In this document: positions 28,127 through 35,641 of the stretch, one piece after another
How the letters are laid out: every line of letters starts with the position of its first letter
Numbering within the stretch: the first letter of the stretch is position 1
Assembly (NCBI RefSeq): GCF_001698125.1
Contig: NZ_CP013854.1
Location: 2,480,001-2,544,000 of the forward strand
Reading direction: 5' to 3'
DNA from: Pseudonocardia sp. HH130630-07
Lineage (GTDB): Bacteria; Actinomycetota; Actinomycetes; Mycobacteriales; Pseudonocardiaceae
DNA: 64,000 bases
Made by a program: the position numbers and the translations under genes
The notes under the pieces: model-generated
Database searches by the model: none
The model's input: only the letters and a program-made list of their open reading frames with translations
What the model was told of the DNA's origin: nothing

Positions 28127-28888
28127 ATGACGACGAACGAGACCAAGACGGGCCCGCGGGCGCGGGCGTGGCTGGACGTGCCGTTCAGCGAGAAGGACCA
28201 GGCCAAGGCGCACGGCGCCCGCTGGGATCCGGCCGCGAAGCGCTGGTTCGACCCTCGCCCGCCCACGCCCGGGCTGCAGCCGTGGGCGGCGCTGCCCGAC
28301 GTCCCGGACCTGTTGCCGGGCGAGGACCGGTCATTCGGGTCCGGGTTGTTCGTCGACATGATCCCGAGGACCTGCTGGTTCACCAACGTCCGTACCTGCG
28401 TCTCGCCGCAGGACTGGGAGCGCCTGCGCCAGATGGTCTTCGCCCGTGCCGGGCACCGCTGCGAGGCGTGCGGTGCGATCGAGGACCGTGCTGTGCGCCG
28501 GTGGTTGGAGGCGCACGAGCGTTGGAGCTACGACGACCGCACCGGCACCCAGACCCTGCGCCGGCTGATCTGCCTGTGTTCGCCGTGCCACCTGACGACC
28601 CACCTCGGGCACGCCAACGTCACCGGTCGCGCCGACGAGGCCCTGACCCACCTGCGTCGGGTCACCGGCATGAGCGACCAGCAGGTGTCTCGCCACGTCG
28701 ATGAGGCCGGTCGGCTCTGGACCGAGCGTTCCGCGCGAACCTGGCACCTGGACCTGCGGATGCTCACCGCCGCCGGTGTGACGCTGCGCCGTCCCGAGGC
28801 GCCGGCCCAGAGGTCCCGGACCGCCGACCGGAGCCTGGACCGGACCCGCGCGGCCGACCAGTCCACCGCGGCCCGGCCGGGCGGGTGA
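28127..28888 (+). CDS. DUF5710 domain protein with HNH-like zinc module
   Basis: The 253-residue protein begins with a DUF5710 domain (WLDVPFSEKDQAKAHGARWD at about 15-34). A region with an HNH-endonuclease look follows: GHRCEACG, a central EAHERWSYD, and CLCSPCHLTTH, which pairs four Cys with conserved His residues. DUF5710 occurs in plasmid and phage proteins alongside primases or nucleases. A DNA- or RNA-cutting role is plausible but not shown. It ends overlapping the next GTG. Confidence 0.75.
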   Translation: MTTNETKTGPRARAWLDVPFSEKDQAKAHGARWDPAAKRWFDPRPPTPGLQPWAALPDVPDLLPGEDRSFGSGLFVDMIPRTCWFTNVRTCVSPQDWERLRQMVFARAGHRCEACGAIEDRAVRRWLEAHERWSYDDRTGTQTLRRLICLCSPCHLTTHLGHANVTGRADEALTHLRRVTGMSDQQVSRHVDEAGRLWTERSARTWHLDLRMLTAAGVTLRRPEAPAQRSRTADRSLDRTRAADQSTAARPGG

Positions 28889-29238
28889 CGGCCGTGAGCA
28901 TCTACGCCTTCTTGCTCGACGGCTGGGACTACGCGAGCACCTGGGGACTCGACGGCGATCACTACTACGCCCAGCTCACCCCGAACGGCGTCGACGACGC
29001 GGACGGCCCACAGGTCTGGATCGGCCCACCCACGCACTTGGTCGGCACCGTGACCGAGATGGTCCACGGCATCGCCGCGGCCCTCGACCTGCCCCTCGAT
29101 CTGGTCGACGAGGCGATGGCTCGCGGTTCGGCGGCGTGCCGCGGTGAACCCGTCATGCCGGTCCCGGTCTCGGGGGCAGCGGTGTGCCCGCCGACACCGT
29201 TCCGGCAACCACCGACCCGCTTTGGACCGCGACCATGA
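28885..29238 (+). CDS. Hypothetical protein coupled to the DUF5710 gene
   Basis: The 117-residue protein has no recognised family. The N-terminus (SIYAFLLDGWDYASTWGLDGDHYYAQL) reads like a small folded domain, and the C-terminus is Pro-rich. The GTG overlaps the previous stop, so it is expressed with the DUF5710 protein. The next 217 bases (29239-29455) contain only a broken frame (EDRQRRLEAQVRDVL, then in another frame IIRGYEQIKLASVERFRTRL), apparently a gene remnant. Confidence 0.6.
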   Translation: MTAVSIYAFLLDGWDYASTWGLDGDHYYAQLTPNGVDDADGPQVWIGPPTHLVGTVTEMVHGIAAALDLPLDLVDEAMARGSAACRGEPVMPVPVSGAAVCPPTPFRQPPTRFGPRP

Positions 29239-29455
29239 CCGAAGACCGGCAGCGGCGGCTCGAAGCGCAGGTCCGTGACGTCCTCGGGGGACATCATCCG
29301 TGGCTACGAACAGATCAAGCTCGCCAGCGTCGAGCGGTTCCGCACCCGGCTGATGTAGTTGCTCGCCGAGCTCGATGCCTCGTTGATCAATCGTTCGTTC
29401 CTGAGCGGATAGCCGGACGTCCTCGAAGGGACGCTGAAGGAGTCATGCTTCTTGG

Positions 29456-30901
29456 TCAGGCTGACTGCTCGCAGCCCGGCGCCCCTGTCAACGTCGGCCG
29501 GGCGTCGCCGATCCCGACCGTCTGTTCGACGTAGCAGGTGGGCGACGAGCGGTGGTCCAGGTGTTCGAGAGAGTGGGTGGACAGGCTGAAGCGCAGCGGG
29601 CCGGGGTCGGGCTCGCCGCCGGGTGCGGCGATCAGGCTGACGAACAGGTTGAGCAGTCCGACGCTGACGTTCGGCGAGAGTAGTGCGACGTTCTCGTGGC
29701 CGCCGCCGATGTCAGGACCGGCGCCAGCGATGTAGTGGGGGTCATCGAGCAGGCCTTGGCGGTCGATCTGGACCAGGGCGGGATCGAGCTGCTTGTTGCA
29801 CACCATGCAGGGCCGCCCGGGCCGCAGCGCGTGCGTGCGAACGGTGGCGTTGCGCATGCCCGTGCCGTCGTCGAAGGCGTCGATGCCGATGCCGCCGTCG
29901 AGGACCGGGATGAGGTCGGTGTAGGCGAGGGAGTTGAGGACTGCGCGGGCCCAGGGGCGGTCGACGCAGCTGAAGATGACGTCGTAGTCCAGCGCGATCG
30001 CGTGCGCCTCCGGGTCGCACACGCTCATGCGGTGGCCGACGATGTCGGGCTGCTCGGCGGTCGCCGCCGCGCGCATCAGCTGGACCGCGACGTCGACCTT
30101 CGGGCGGCCCAAGCTGGCGTCGCGGCGCGTGGCGCCGATGAGCCGGTCCAGGTTGAGGCGCTTGACGATGTCGGGGTCCATGACGGCGATGTGCTGCACG
30201 CCGGCTGCGGCGAGGCGGACAGCGACGTCGAGTCCGACGCTACCGACCCCGACAACGAGGATGCGCAGCCGGGAGAAGTCGGCCTGGATGGTGGTGCCCC
30301 ACGCGGAGATGGTGCGCTGCTGGGTGTCCTGGGCGCGCGGCGACGGGCGCAAGTGGTCGTTCCAGCTCACGCGCAACTGCCCGCCGTCGATGCGGACGCC
30401 CTCCGCCCAGACCGGGGTGCCGGTGCTGGTCCAGGTGCGCGCGGACCACGCCTGGTCGACCCCGGCGAGGGTCATGCCGAGCAGCGGCAGGCCGGTGATC
30501 GCCTCGACGAGGTGTGCGTAGGACTGCTCGGCGTCGGCGTCCCAGGGGCTCATGCGCTGCCAGCCGCGCCCGCGGAGGTGGGAGTGCAGGATGGCGACAC
30601 CGAGCCCGGCGGCGGCGGCCTGGACCGCCGCGCGCACCATGTAGTCGCCGGTGAACGAAACGTTGCGGTGCACGGTGCGCTCGCCGGGCTTCGGCGTGAC
30701 GACGTCGCGCAGCAGCGCGGTCCAGCGCCGGCTGCCGGTGGAGGGGGCGTAAGTGGCCAGGCACAGGTCTTCCTGCCCGTCGGCTCGTAGCAAGTGCTGG
30801 TGCAGCAGCTCGTCGATGGTCTCGGTCATCGCCACCGAGACGGTCGGCGCGGAGTTCGTAGACCCCGGAATGATCCGGGTCGGGACGTTCGACATCGTCA
30901 T
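29456..30901 (-). CDS. Fused JAB isopeptidase - E1-like (ThiF) adenylyltransferase
   Basis: This 481-residue protein joins the activating and processing enzymes of a ubiquitin-like pathway. The N-terminal JAB/MPN+ domain has the full JAMM set: Glu44, His106 and His108 (HSH), Ser118 and Asp121. It should therefore be an active zinc isopeptidase. The C-terminal ThiF domain has the nucleotide loop GVGSVG (218-223), the following acidic residue in AVMDPDIVKRLNLDRL, and a CMVC pair near the catalytic/zinc region (RPGRPCMVCNKQLD). It lies 2 bases after the E2-like gene in the operon Ubl - E2-like - JAB/E1. In most bacterial systems these two activities are separate genes. No CD-NTase is nearby, so this is not CBASS. 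Confidence 0.88.
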   Translation of the reverse strand: MTMSNVPTRIIPGSTNSAPTVSVAMTETIDELLHQHLLRADGQEDLCLATYAPSTGSRRWTALLRDVVTPKPGERTVHRNVSFTGDYMVRAAVQAAAAGLGVAILHSHLRGRGWQRMSPWDADAEQSYAHLVEAITGLPLLGMTLAGVDQAWSARTWTSTGTPVWAEGVRIDGGQLRVSWNDHLRPSPRAQDTQQRTISAWGTTIQADFSRLRILVVGVGSVGLDVAVRLAAAGVQHIAVMDPDIVKRLNLDRLIGATRRDASLGRPKVDVAVQLMRAAATAEQPDIVGHRMSVCDPEAHAIALDYDVIFSCVDRPWARAVLNSLAYTDLIPVLDGGIGIDAFDDGTGMRNATVRTHALRPGRPCMVCNKQLDPALVQIDRQGLLDDPHYIAGAGPDIGGGHENVALLSPNVSVGLLNLFVSLIAAPGGEPDPGPLRFSLSTHSLEHLDHRSSPTCYVEQTVGIGDARPTLTGAPGCEQSA

Positions 30902-30903
30902 GG

Positions 30904-31275
30904 TCAGCTCGCCGTCTCAAGAACGGACCTGACGTGCGCGATCCACGCCTGAGCCGGTTCGGTGGCGTCCCCCCAACCGGCGATCTGCCGGGAGTGGCGA
31001 ACCCAGCCCGGCAGGGTCTCGTCGACGTTCGCGTTGGTTGCGGCGAACCCGACATCCGCGGGGAAGTGAACCCAGTGCGGTGGGCACTGCGGCCACATCG
31101 ACAGCTCGTCGATCTGTACCCCGGTAGGGGTTGCGCGGCCGGCGCGGGCGCCGGCCACCGCCTCGACCGTGAAGGTGATGACCGACCCCTGCACGACCGC
31201 AGTGATGCCACATCGGTCGAGGCCAGCGAGGAAATCGGTCACCGTGTCCGGCACGGTCGAGGCGGTGTCCATCAT
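30904..31275 (-). CDS. E2-like (prokaryotic UBC family E type) protein
   Basis: The 123-residue protein lies between the ubiquitin-like gene (ATGA overlap) and the JAB/E1 gene. Its sequence around MWPQCPPHWVHFP and the C-terminal helix (TEPAQAWIAHVRSVLETA) matches the compact E2-fold proteins that accompany multiubiquitin proteins in bacteria (Prok-E2_E type). Only two cysteines are present, in DRCGIT and WPQCPP; the latter lies in the Trp/Pro/His-rich motif and is the more likely functional residue. The assignment rests on motif and gene order, not on a search. Confidence 0.75.
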   Translation of the reverse strand: MMDTASTVPDTVTDFLAGLDRCGITAVVQGSVITFTVEAVAGARAGRATPTGVQIDELSMWPQCPPHWVHFPADVGFAATNANVDETLPGWVRHSRQIAGWGDATEPAQAWIAHVRSVLETAS

Positions 31276-31523
31276 GCGACCGTGGCGGTCTGGCGGACGC
31301 TGACGAACTTGTCGCCGTTGGAGATGGCAACCTCGTCAGTGTCGGCGTAGCCGATCGGCTCGCGGTGCCCGGGGCGAACCTGCTTGAGGTCGTAGCCGGC
31401 GGGGTCGAGACCGCCAAGCCGCAGGATCGCGGCGGCGGGCATCCGGCTGGCGTCGGTGACGAGCTTGCGCCCGTCGAGGGTGAAGTGCACCTGGCGCGGC
31501 TTGCGGTTCGAGACGTCGGTCAT
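31272..31523 (-). CDS. Ubiquitin-like protein (multiubiquitin-domain type)
   Basis: The 83-residue protein fits one beta-grasp domain of the Multiubiquitin family: VHFTLDGRKLV, then AAAILRLGGLDPAGYDLKQV, then DEVAISNGDKFVSV. It ends ...VRQTATVA with no C-terminal di-Gly, so if it is conjugated the chemistry or processing differs from ubiquitin, or the JAB domain trims it. It is first in a three-gene operon with E2-like and JAB/E1 genes. AGAAGGACGG precedes the ATG. The promoter region is shared with the divergent XRE gene. Confidence 0.8.
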   Translation of the reverse strand: MTDVSNRKPRQVHFTLDGRKLVTDASRMPAAAILRLGGLDPAGYDLKQVRPGHREPIGYADTDEVAISNGDKFVSVRQTATVA

Positions 31524-31577
31524 GACCGTCCTTCTCTACTGCTTGGCTGCTGGGGAGTTGCACCAAGGACGGTACGT

Positions 31578-31635
31578 GTTGCAGTAAAGCGTCACAAGTG
31601 ATCGGCTGCTGCAGCGCGCCGTGTTGCAGCAAAGC
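31578..31635. promoter_or_regulatory. Two direct repeats GTTGCAGYAAAGC between Ubl operon and XRE gene
   Basis: GTTGCAGTAAAGC (31578-31590) and GTTGCAGCAAAGC (31623-31635) differ by one base and are 45 bp apart in the divergent promoter region. Related fragments (GTTGCACCAAG at 31557, TGCTGCAGCG) lie between or beside them. They are candidate operators for the adjacent XRE repressor and could control both directions. Confidence 0.6.
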
Positions 31636-31683
31636 TGCGACGAGCGGCTACCCTCGCGGCGTGGCCGAGCCGAGAAACCCACG

Positions 31684-32205
31684 ATGACCCGTGCTGTCGA
31701 CGACGAGCGGGATCCGCGCGGTGGCGATGTCGAGCGTCTCGACGTCTCCCAGCTTGGCCGACTCGTCCGGGAGCGACGGGGCGCGCAGTCACTGCGACAG
31801 GCCGCGACCGACGCCGGGGTCAGCTTCTCCACGATGTCGCGCGTCGAGGGGGGTGCCCAGCCCGACCTGGCGTCGTTCACCGCCCTGTGTGCTTGGTTGG
31901 GGATGCCGCCGAGCAGATTCTTTACCCCGGTCACCGAGCGTCCGCAGCAGCCGCTGGAGCAGGCGATCGCCCACATCTCCGCAGACCCGGCGCTGACAAC
32001 CGACGCAGCCGCGGCGATCAGCAGTGTGCTCAAGGAGATGTACGCGACCCTGGCCCAGGCCAACCCGCTCGCGAAGCCGGTCGTCGCCTGCCACCTTCGT
32101 GCGGCTTCGGTGATGCGTCCCGGGGTGCCGCAGCGGCTCGGGGCGCTGCTCGACGACATGCACGCCGCGCTCGTCGCGCGGGTCGAGAAGGAGGGTGCGC
32201 AGTGA
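31684..32205 (+). CDS. XRE-family repressor (ImmR-like)
   Basis: The 173-residue protein has an XRE helix-turn-helix (LVRERRGAQSLRQAATDAGVSFSTMSRVEGG, about residues 25-55) and an alpha-helical C-terminus. The ATG at 31684 is taken as start. It is translationally coupled (GTGA) to an ImmA/IrrE-type protease gene. This is the repressor/anti-repressor-protease pair known from ICEBs1, where the protease cleaves the repressor after a signal such as DNA damage. Here it faces the ubiquitin-like operon, so it may gate that operon. Confidence 0.82.
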   Translation: MTRAVDDERDPRGGDVERLDVSQLGRLVRERRGAQSLRQAATDAGVSFSTMSRVEGGAQPDLASFTALCAWLGMPPSRFFTPVTERPQQPLEQAIAHISADPALTTDAAAAISSVLKEMYATLAQANPLAKPVVACHLRAASVMRPGVPQRLGALLDDMHAALVARVEKEGAQ

Positions 32206-32759
32206 CCCTGCCGCGGGGCTTCAAGGCCAAGGCCGAGCGCGAGGCCGAACGTCTGCGCGGTGAACTCGGCCTCGGTGCGGCCGCCGCACTGCCGCTCGAT
32301 CGTCTCGCCGAGCACCTCGGAGTCACGCTGGTCAGTGGTGAGGAGCTCGTCGCTCGCGACCGCCTGGAGGAGATCGAGCGTCTTCAGGCTTTTGCGTTCT
32401 CTGCCGCGACGTTCGTCGTCGGGGATCGGACGTTCGTGGTGACCAACCCCCTCCGCACTCCTGGTCGCCTCGCCAGCGACGTCGCGCACGAGTTCGCTCA
32501 TACCATCCTCGACCACGACCTCGCCGAGGTTCGCGAGATTGACGGCGTCCCGTTCCGGACCTGCCGACCCGACGAGGAGGAACAGGCCACCGCGTTCGGT
32601 GGGACGTTGTTGCTTCCGCGCCCACTGCTCATGCTGGCCGCCCGCCGCGGCGACGGACCCGCCGAGATCGCCGCGGACTGCGGCGTCACCATCGAGATGG
32701 CCCGTTTTCGCTACAACACCACGGGCGTGGCCCGTCAGGTGCAACGGCGTTCCGTGTAG
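32202..32759 (+). CDS. ImmA/IrrE-type zinc metallopeptidase
   Basis: The 185-residue protein contains the HExxH zinc-protease motif HEFAH (in SDVAHEFAHTILDHDL) with a downstream acidic cluster (DEEEQATAFGG) that can supply the third ligand. Relatives cleave partner XRE repressors. Its gene is coupled to such a repressor just upstream. The small size and the final helical segment match ImmA-like members. Confidence 0.87.
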   Translation: MTLPRGFKAKAEREAERLRGELGLGAAAALPLDRLAEHLGVTLVSGEELVARDRLEEIERLQAFAFSAATFVVGDRTFVVTNPLRTPGRLASDVAHEFAHTILDHDLAEVREIDGVPFRTCRPDEEEQATAFGGTLLLPRPLLMLAARRGDGPAEIAADCGVTIEMARFRYNTTGVARQVQRRSV

Positions 32760-33244
32760 CCGTGCTCCCAGGCGAGGTTGACTGGATGAGCCGTGCCGCA
32801 AGCGGGACTACCCGACTGTGGACCCCATGGCGCTAGCAATGGTCGCGCTCACACGCGGCCTCTTCGATGAGACTGCTCTAGACGTTCTGCGACCAGCCCG
32901 GTAACTCCGCTACTGCGGGAGATAGTCGCGTTCAAGTCTGCTAACGCGAATTTCTGTTCGGTGGCCATGAGTGGAGTGACGGGTTCAAAGACCCGCTCAG
33001 GGCCGCGCGGCCGTGAACCCCGGTGGAACGCCTGCGGCGTGGCCTGACGGCCCGGTGGCTTACCACGACCGGTCTCCCGGTCAAGGGCGCTGCGCGTCGC
33101 TGCGCGACCGGACTGCGTCCGGCCCGTAGTGACCGCGAGCCTCGCCGGCCTCGGTGGGACGCCTTGCGGCGGCGGGGAACAAGCGCCCCGCCACCCCAAG
33201 GGGTACCCGGGCCGACAGGCCCGACCGTCGATCGGGAGGCCAGC
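32760..33244 (+). other. Gene-free stretch ending in a dense tandem-hairpin tract
   Basis: No convincing gene is seen. A 39-codon minus-strand frame (32849-32968, starting MATEQKFALADLNATISRSS) is the only protein-like text. From 32980 to 33223 the sequence folds into about eleven consecutive short hairpins, most with 3-4-base loops, for example CGGGT..ACCCG (32980-32995), ACGCC-TGC-GGCGT (33028-33040), GTGG-CTTA-CCAC (33055-33066), GACCGG..CCGGTC (33067-33082), GTCGC-TGC-GCGAC (33096-33108), CCGGAC-TGC-GTCCGG (33108-33122), GGCGGGG..CCCCGCC (33171-33192) and CGGGCC-GACA-GGCCCG (33208-33223). This may be a structured RNA or a replication/transfer origin. Confidence 0.5.
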
Positions 33245-33781
33245 GTGAACACCAGCCAGCACACCGCCCACAAGGCCGGGCGCAGCGACGCAGAGCAGGC
33301 CGCGCGCGAGGGCGCCGCTGGCGCGGTCGCGATGATGGGGATGGTCCTGCGGGTCGCCGGGCCGGTCGCGGTGCGGGTCGACATGCGCTTCGCCGGGACC
33401 CCGGAGCGCCAGCTCGGGTTGTCGCTGGGGCCGGTGCTGGTCTACATGCGCTCGCACTTCGTCGCGGCACGGATCGCACGGCAGTGGGCCGCGGCGGCGC
33501 CGCTGGTCGCGCCGCTGCCGACCGTCCTGGCGGGGCGGAAGCGGGAGGTGATGGCACCGACCGGGCCGTGGTCGACCGCGGTCATGGTGCGGCTCAACGG
33601 GGTCCCGAACGTCACCGGCGGGGTGATCGAGCCGCAGGCGGGTACGGAGGCGTCGCGGATGCTGCGGATGCGGGTCGGGCCGCTGGTGTGGGAGGTGTGC
33701 GACGCCGAGGCGTACGCGGCGCTGCTGCGGGGGTGGAAGTTGGCCGAGCAGATGTTGTCTGTGGACAGCGACGACCTGTAG
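33245..33781 (+). CDS. Hypothetical protein after the hairpin tract
   Basis: The 178-residue protein has no family that I recognise. It starts at a GTG with GGGAGG 9 bases upstream, and immediately follows the tandem hairpin tract. The sequence has no membrane segment. The middle (LGLSLGPVLVYMRSHFVAARIARQWAAAAP) is helical and a final helix-like tail reads KLAEQMLSVDSDD. The same-strand neighbour follows after 10 bases. Confidence 0.65.
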   Translation: MNTSQHTAHKAGRSDAEQAAREGAAGAVAMMGMVLRVAGPVAVRVDMRFAGTPERQLGLSLGPVLVYMRSHFVAARIARQWAAAAPLVAPLPTVLAGRKREVMAPTGPWSTAVMVRLNGVPNVTGGVIEPQAGTEASRMLRMRVGPLVWEVCDAEAYAALLRGWKLAEQMLSVDSDDL

Positions 33782-33790
33782 CGGCCGGCT

Positions 33791-34099
33791 GTGGACAATC
33801 GGGGGCCCGTCATCGTCGCGGGCATGAGATGGCAGGTGGGCGTCCTGCGGGACGGCGCGGAGAACATCGACTGGACCGCCGCCGGCGACGAGCCGGACTG
33901 GGCCCGCGCGCGCCGCCACGCGCTCGACGAGCTGCACGCGCTGATCGCGGCCGAGGACTGCTGCCAGGAGTACCGGCTCCTGGTCGACTCGGTGCCGGCG
34001 ATCGTGTTCCCTGGCATCAACGACGACGGAACCCTCGACCTGGCGCATGTTAACGACGTACTCGCTGCCGACCGCTATGGCGAGACGGCAACAACGTAA
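33791..34099 (+). CDS. Small hypothetical protein
   Basis: The frame encodes up to 102 residues from GTG 33791, or 91 from ATG 33824, with no clear ribosome-binding site for either. The ATG version begins MRWQVGVLRDGAENIDW. It contains a CC pair (AAEDCCQEYRLL). No family is recognised. It is probably expressed with the preceding gene. Confidence 0.5.
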   Translation: MDNRGPVIVAGMRWQVGVLRDGAENIDWTAAGDEPDWARARRHALDELHALIAAEDCCQEYRLLVDSVPAIVFPGINDDGTLDLAHVNDVLAADRYGETATT

Positions 34100-34153
34100 T
34101 CTAGGTTCGTAGCTGCCAGCCGCTGGATCTTCGAGCCTGAGCTGGCCGAGCTG

Positions 34154-34432
34154 CTACGACTGGCTGAACTCACCGAGCGCTTCTTGGTGCTCCGGGGTCA
34201 GGCCGTCCGGTGCCGGCTCGGGGGCGTTCCACAGGGGACCTCCGACCTGGGTCGCGGACCCGCGGCGCAGGTCGTCGGGGACATGCGTGTAGCGCGTCGC
34301 CGTCGAGGCTTCCGACCAGCCCATCATGGCGCGGACGGGGACCCAGAGGACCATGAGCGCAGTCGCGGCAGTGTGGCGGGCGTCGTGGAGCCGGGCCGTG
34401 AGCTTCCCCCGGTTCGCCGGAGTGCGGGTCAT
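34154..34432 (-). pseudogene. Tyrosine-recombinase C-terminal remnant
   Basis: The minus-strand frame contains the recombinase end LHDARHTAATALMVLW (HxxR box) and MMGWSEASTATRYTHV (catalytic Tyr), followed by a short tail. The N-terminal two thirds are missing: upstream of about 34432 the frame no longer resembles an integrase. This is a dead second integrase. It lies at the junction to the peptide cluster and marks an earlier integration event. Confidence 0.75.
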
Positions 34433-34512
34433 CTGTCGGTGTCGCGCTGACGGCCAGCGTGCTACGGGTGGAACGGCGGCTGAATCGGACGGGGCGCCGC
34501 CGGTTACGTGGC

Positions 34513-35511
34513 TCAAGGGGCGACGACACCGAAGAACTGCGCCGCGACGACCACCTCCGCGGATCGGGTGGCCGGGAGGCGGTGGTGCGGGACGGTCTGC
34601 CCGGACATCAGGAACGGTGTCGGGCCGATGTCGAATCCGATACCACCGTCGGGATGTCCGTGGGTCCGCCCGGACAGCGCCCCGATGTCTTCGAGCGGTG
34701 TCGTCGCGAGTTCGGGCTGCAAGTACAGCGGCTCGACGGGCCCGTCGAGCAGGGTGAGGACAACGAGCTCGGTGGCGACGGGGTCGGTGTGCAGCGGGCT
34801 GGCGTCCCCGTCGCGGTGGAAGTTGTAGAACACCCCCGTCGGGGCCACCGCGACACCGGTCTCCGCACGGATGCGGCGGGCCAGCGAACCGGACCAATGC
34901 CGATTCAGCAGGGCCGGTCCCGCGTCGGCGTAGCAGAAGCCGCCGTATCCGCCGGTCACGCAACCGCGCTCGATCGTCGACACCCCCGAGTGGCCCTCGA
35001 TCGCTCCCGAACGCAGTGCGAGCGCCTCACGTCGCAGACCGTCACGGGTCCCGTCGTCGACGGCCCCGTCGAGTCGAGTGTGGATGATCCCGAGTCCGGG
35101 GGCCGCGACGCGCGGGTACGACTGCGGTGCGGGCCAGCCCCAGAGGTCGGTGTCCCCGCCGGGGAACATGTGCCGGTAGAGGTGGTGGATCCGCTCGTCG
35201 GGCGGGGGGCCGCCTGGGTGCGGCGGGGGAGCGAGCCGTCCAGGATCGACACCGGTTCCGGCGACGAGCCCGGCGCAGTCGGTGGTGAACCGCGGCCGGC
35301 CGGCGTGCAGGCGCCGGAAGCGTCCGACCGGCCCGCCTGGCTGCACGTCGAGCTCCGGATGCGTCACGGCGAGGAGTAGGAAGCGGCGGTACTCCAGCGC
35401 AGTGGCCTCGCGGTGGTGGTAGGGGGCGTCCGGGGCGACGCCGACGGCGAACCGGGACTGGACGTCCGCGAGATCGAGATCGGCCACCCGCGCCGCCAGC
35501 GTGTCGTCCAC
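34513..35511 (-). CDS. Possible 2OG-Fe(II)-oxygenase-like protein with GRDP-like N-terminus
   Basis: The 332-residue protein is divergent from the peptide gene. The N-terminal part (EYRRFLLLAVTHPELDVQP ... GRFRRLHAGRPRFTTDC) resembles glycine-rich-domain-type proteins. The C-terminal half has features of the 2-oxoglutarate/Fe(II) fold: a candidate HxD (PLHTD) after FYNFHRDGD and a distal His/Arg (TVPHHRLPATR). Position next to a RiPP-type cluster suggests a tailoring hydroxylase. This is a weak assignment from pattern only, and the protein could be something new. Confidence 0.55.
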   Translation of the reverse strand: MDDTLAARVADLDLADVQSRFAVGVAPDAPYHHREATALEYRRFLLLAVTHPELDVQPGGPVGRFRRLHAGRPRFTTDCAGLVAGTGVDPGRLAPPPHPGGPPPDERIHHLYRHMFPGGDTDLWGWPAPQSYPRVAAPGLGIIHTRLDGAVDDGTRDGLRREALALRSGAIEGHSGVSTIERGCVTGGYGGFCYADAGPALLNRHWSGSLARRIRAETGVAVAPTGVFYNFHRDGDASPLHTDPVATELVVLTLLDGPVEPLYLQPELATTPLEDIGALSGRTHGHPDGGIGFDIGPTPFLMSGQTVPHHRLPATRSAEVVVAAQFFGVVAP

Positions 35512-35549
35512 GAAGCCCCTTCCGCCTACCCAGACGGTCTAGCAACAAA

Positions 35550-35595
35550 TGAATGACTGTTCAAGTGTTGATTTGGTACTTAGATGCATTAGCAT
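35550..35595 (+). promoter_or_regulatory. Candidate promoter with SmtB/ArsR-like palindrome for the peptide operon
   Basis: TGAATGACTGTTCA (35550-35563) is an imperfect palindrome of the TGAnCAnnTGnTCA type used by ArsR/SmtB metal sensors. It abuts TTGATT (35568-35573) and, after 16 bases, TAGCAT (35590-35595), a plausible -35/-10 pair. An 18-of-27 match to the same stretch recurs at 40167-40193 in front of the ABC importer genes. Confidence 0.55.
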
Positions 35596-35641
35596 CACAA
35601 CGGGCGCCCGGACCGTCAATTCCGACACGGAGGAGCAGGTC

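Noticed and set aside
29235-29455. Short frame starting ATG 29235 (EDRQRRLEAQVRDVLGG)
   Set aside because: Protein-like text switches frame (IIRGYEQIKLASVERF) and meets stops within about 100 bases. Treated as a gene remnant.
29456-31523. CBASS type II assignment for the Ubl-like operon
   Set aside because: No CD-NTase or effector gene is adjacent, and the Multiubiquitin-type and E2-like proteins differ from the Cap2/Cap3 arrangement.
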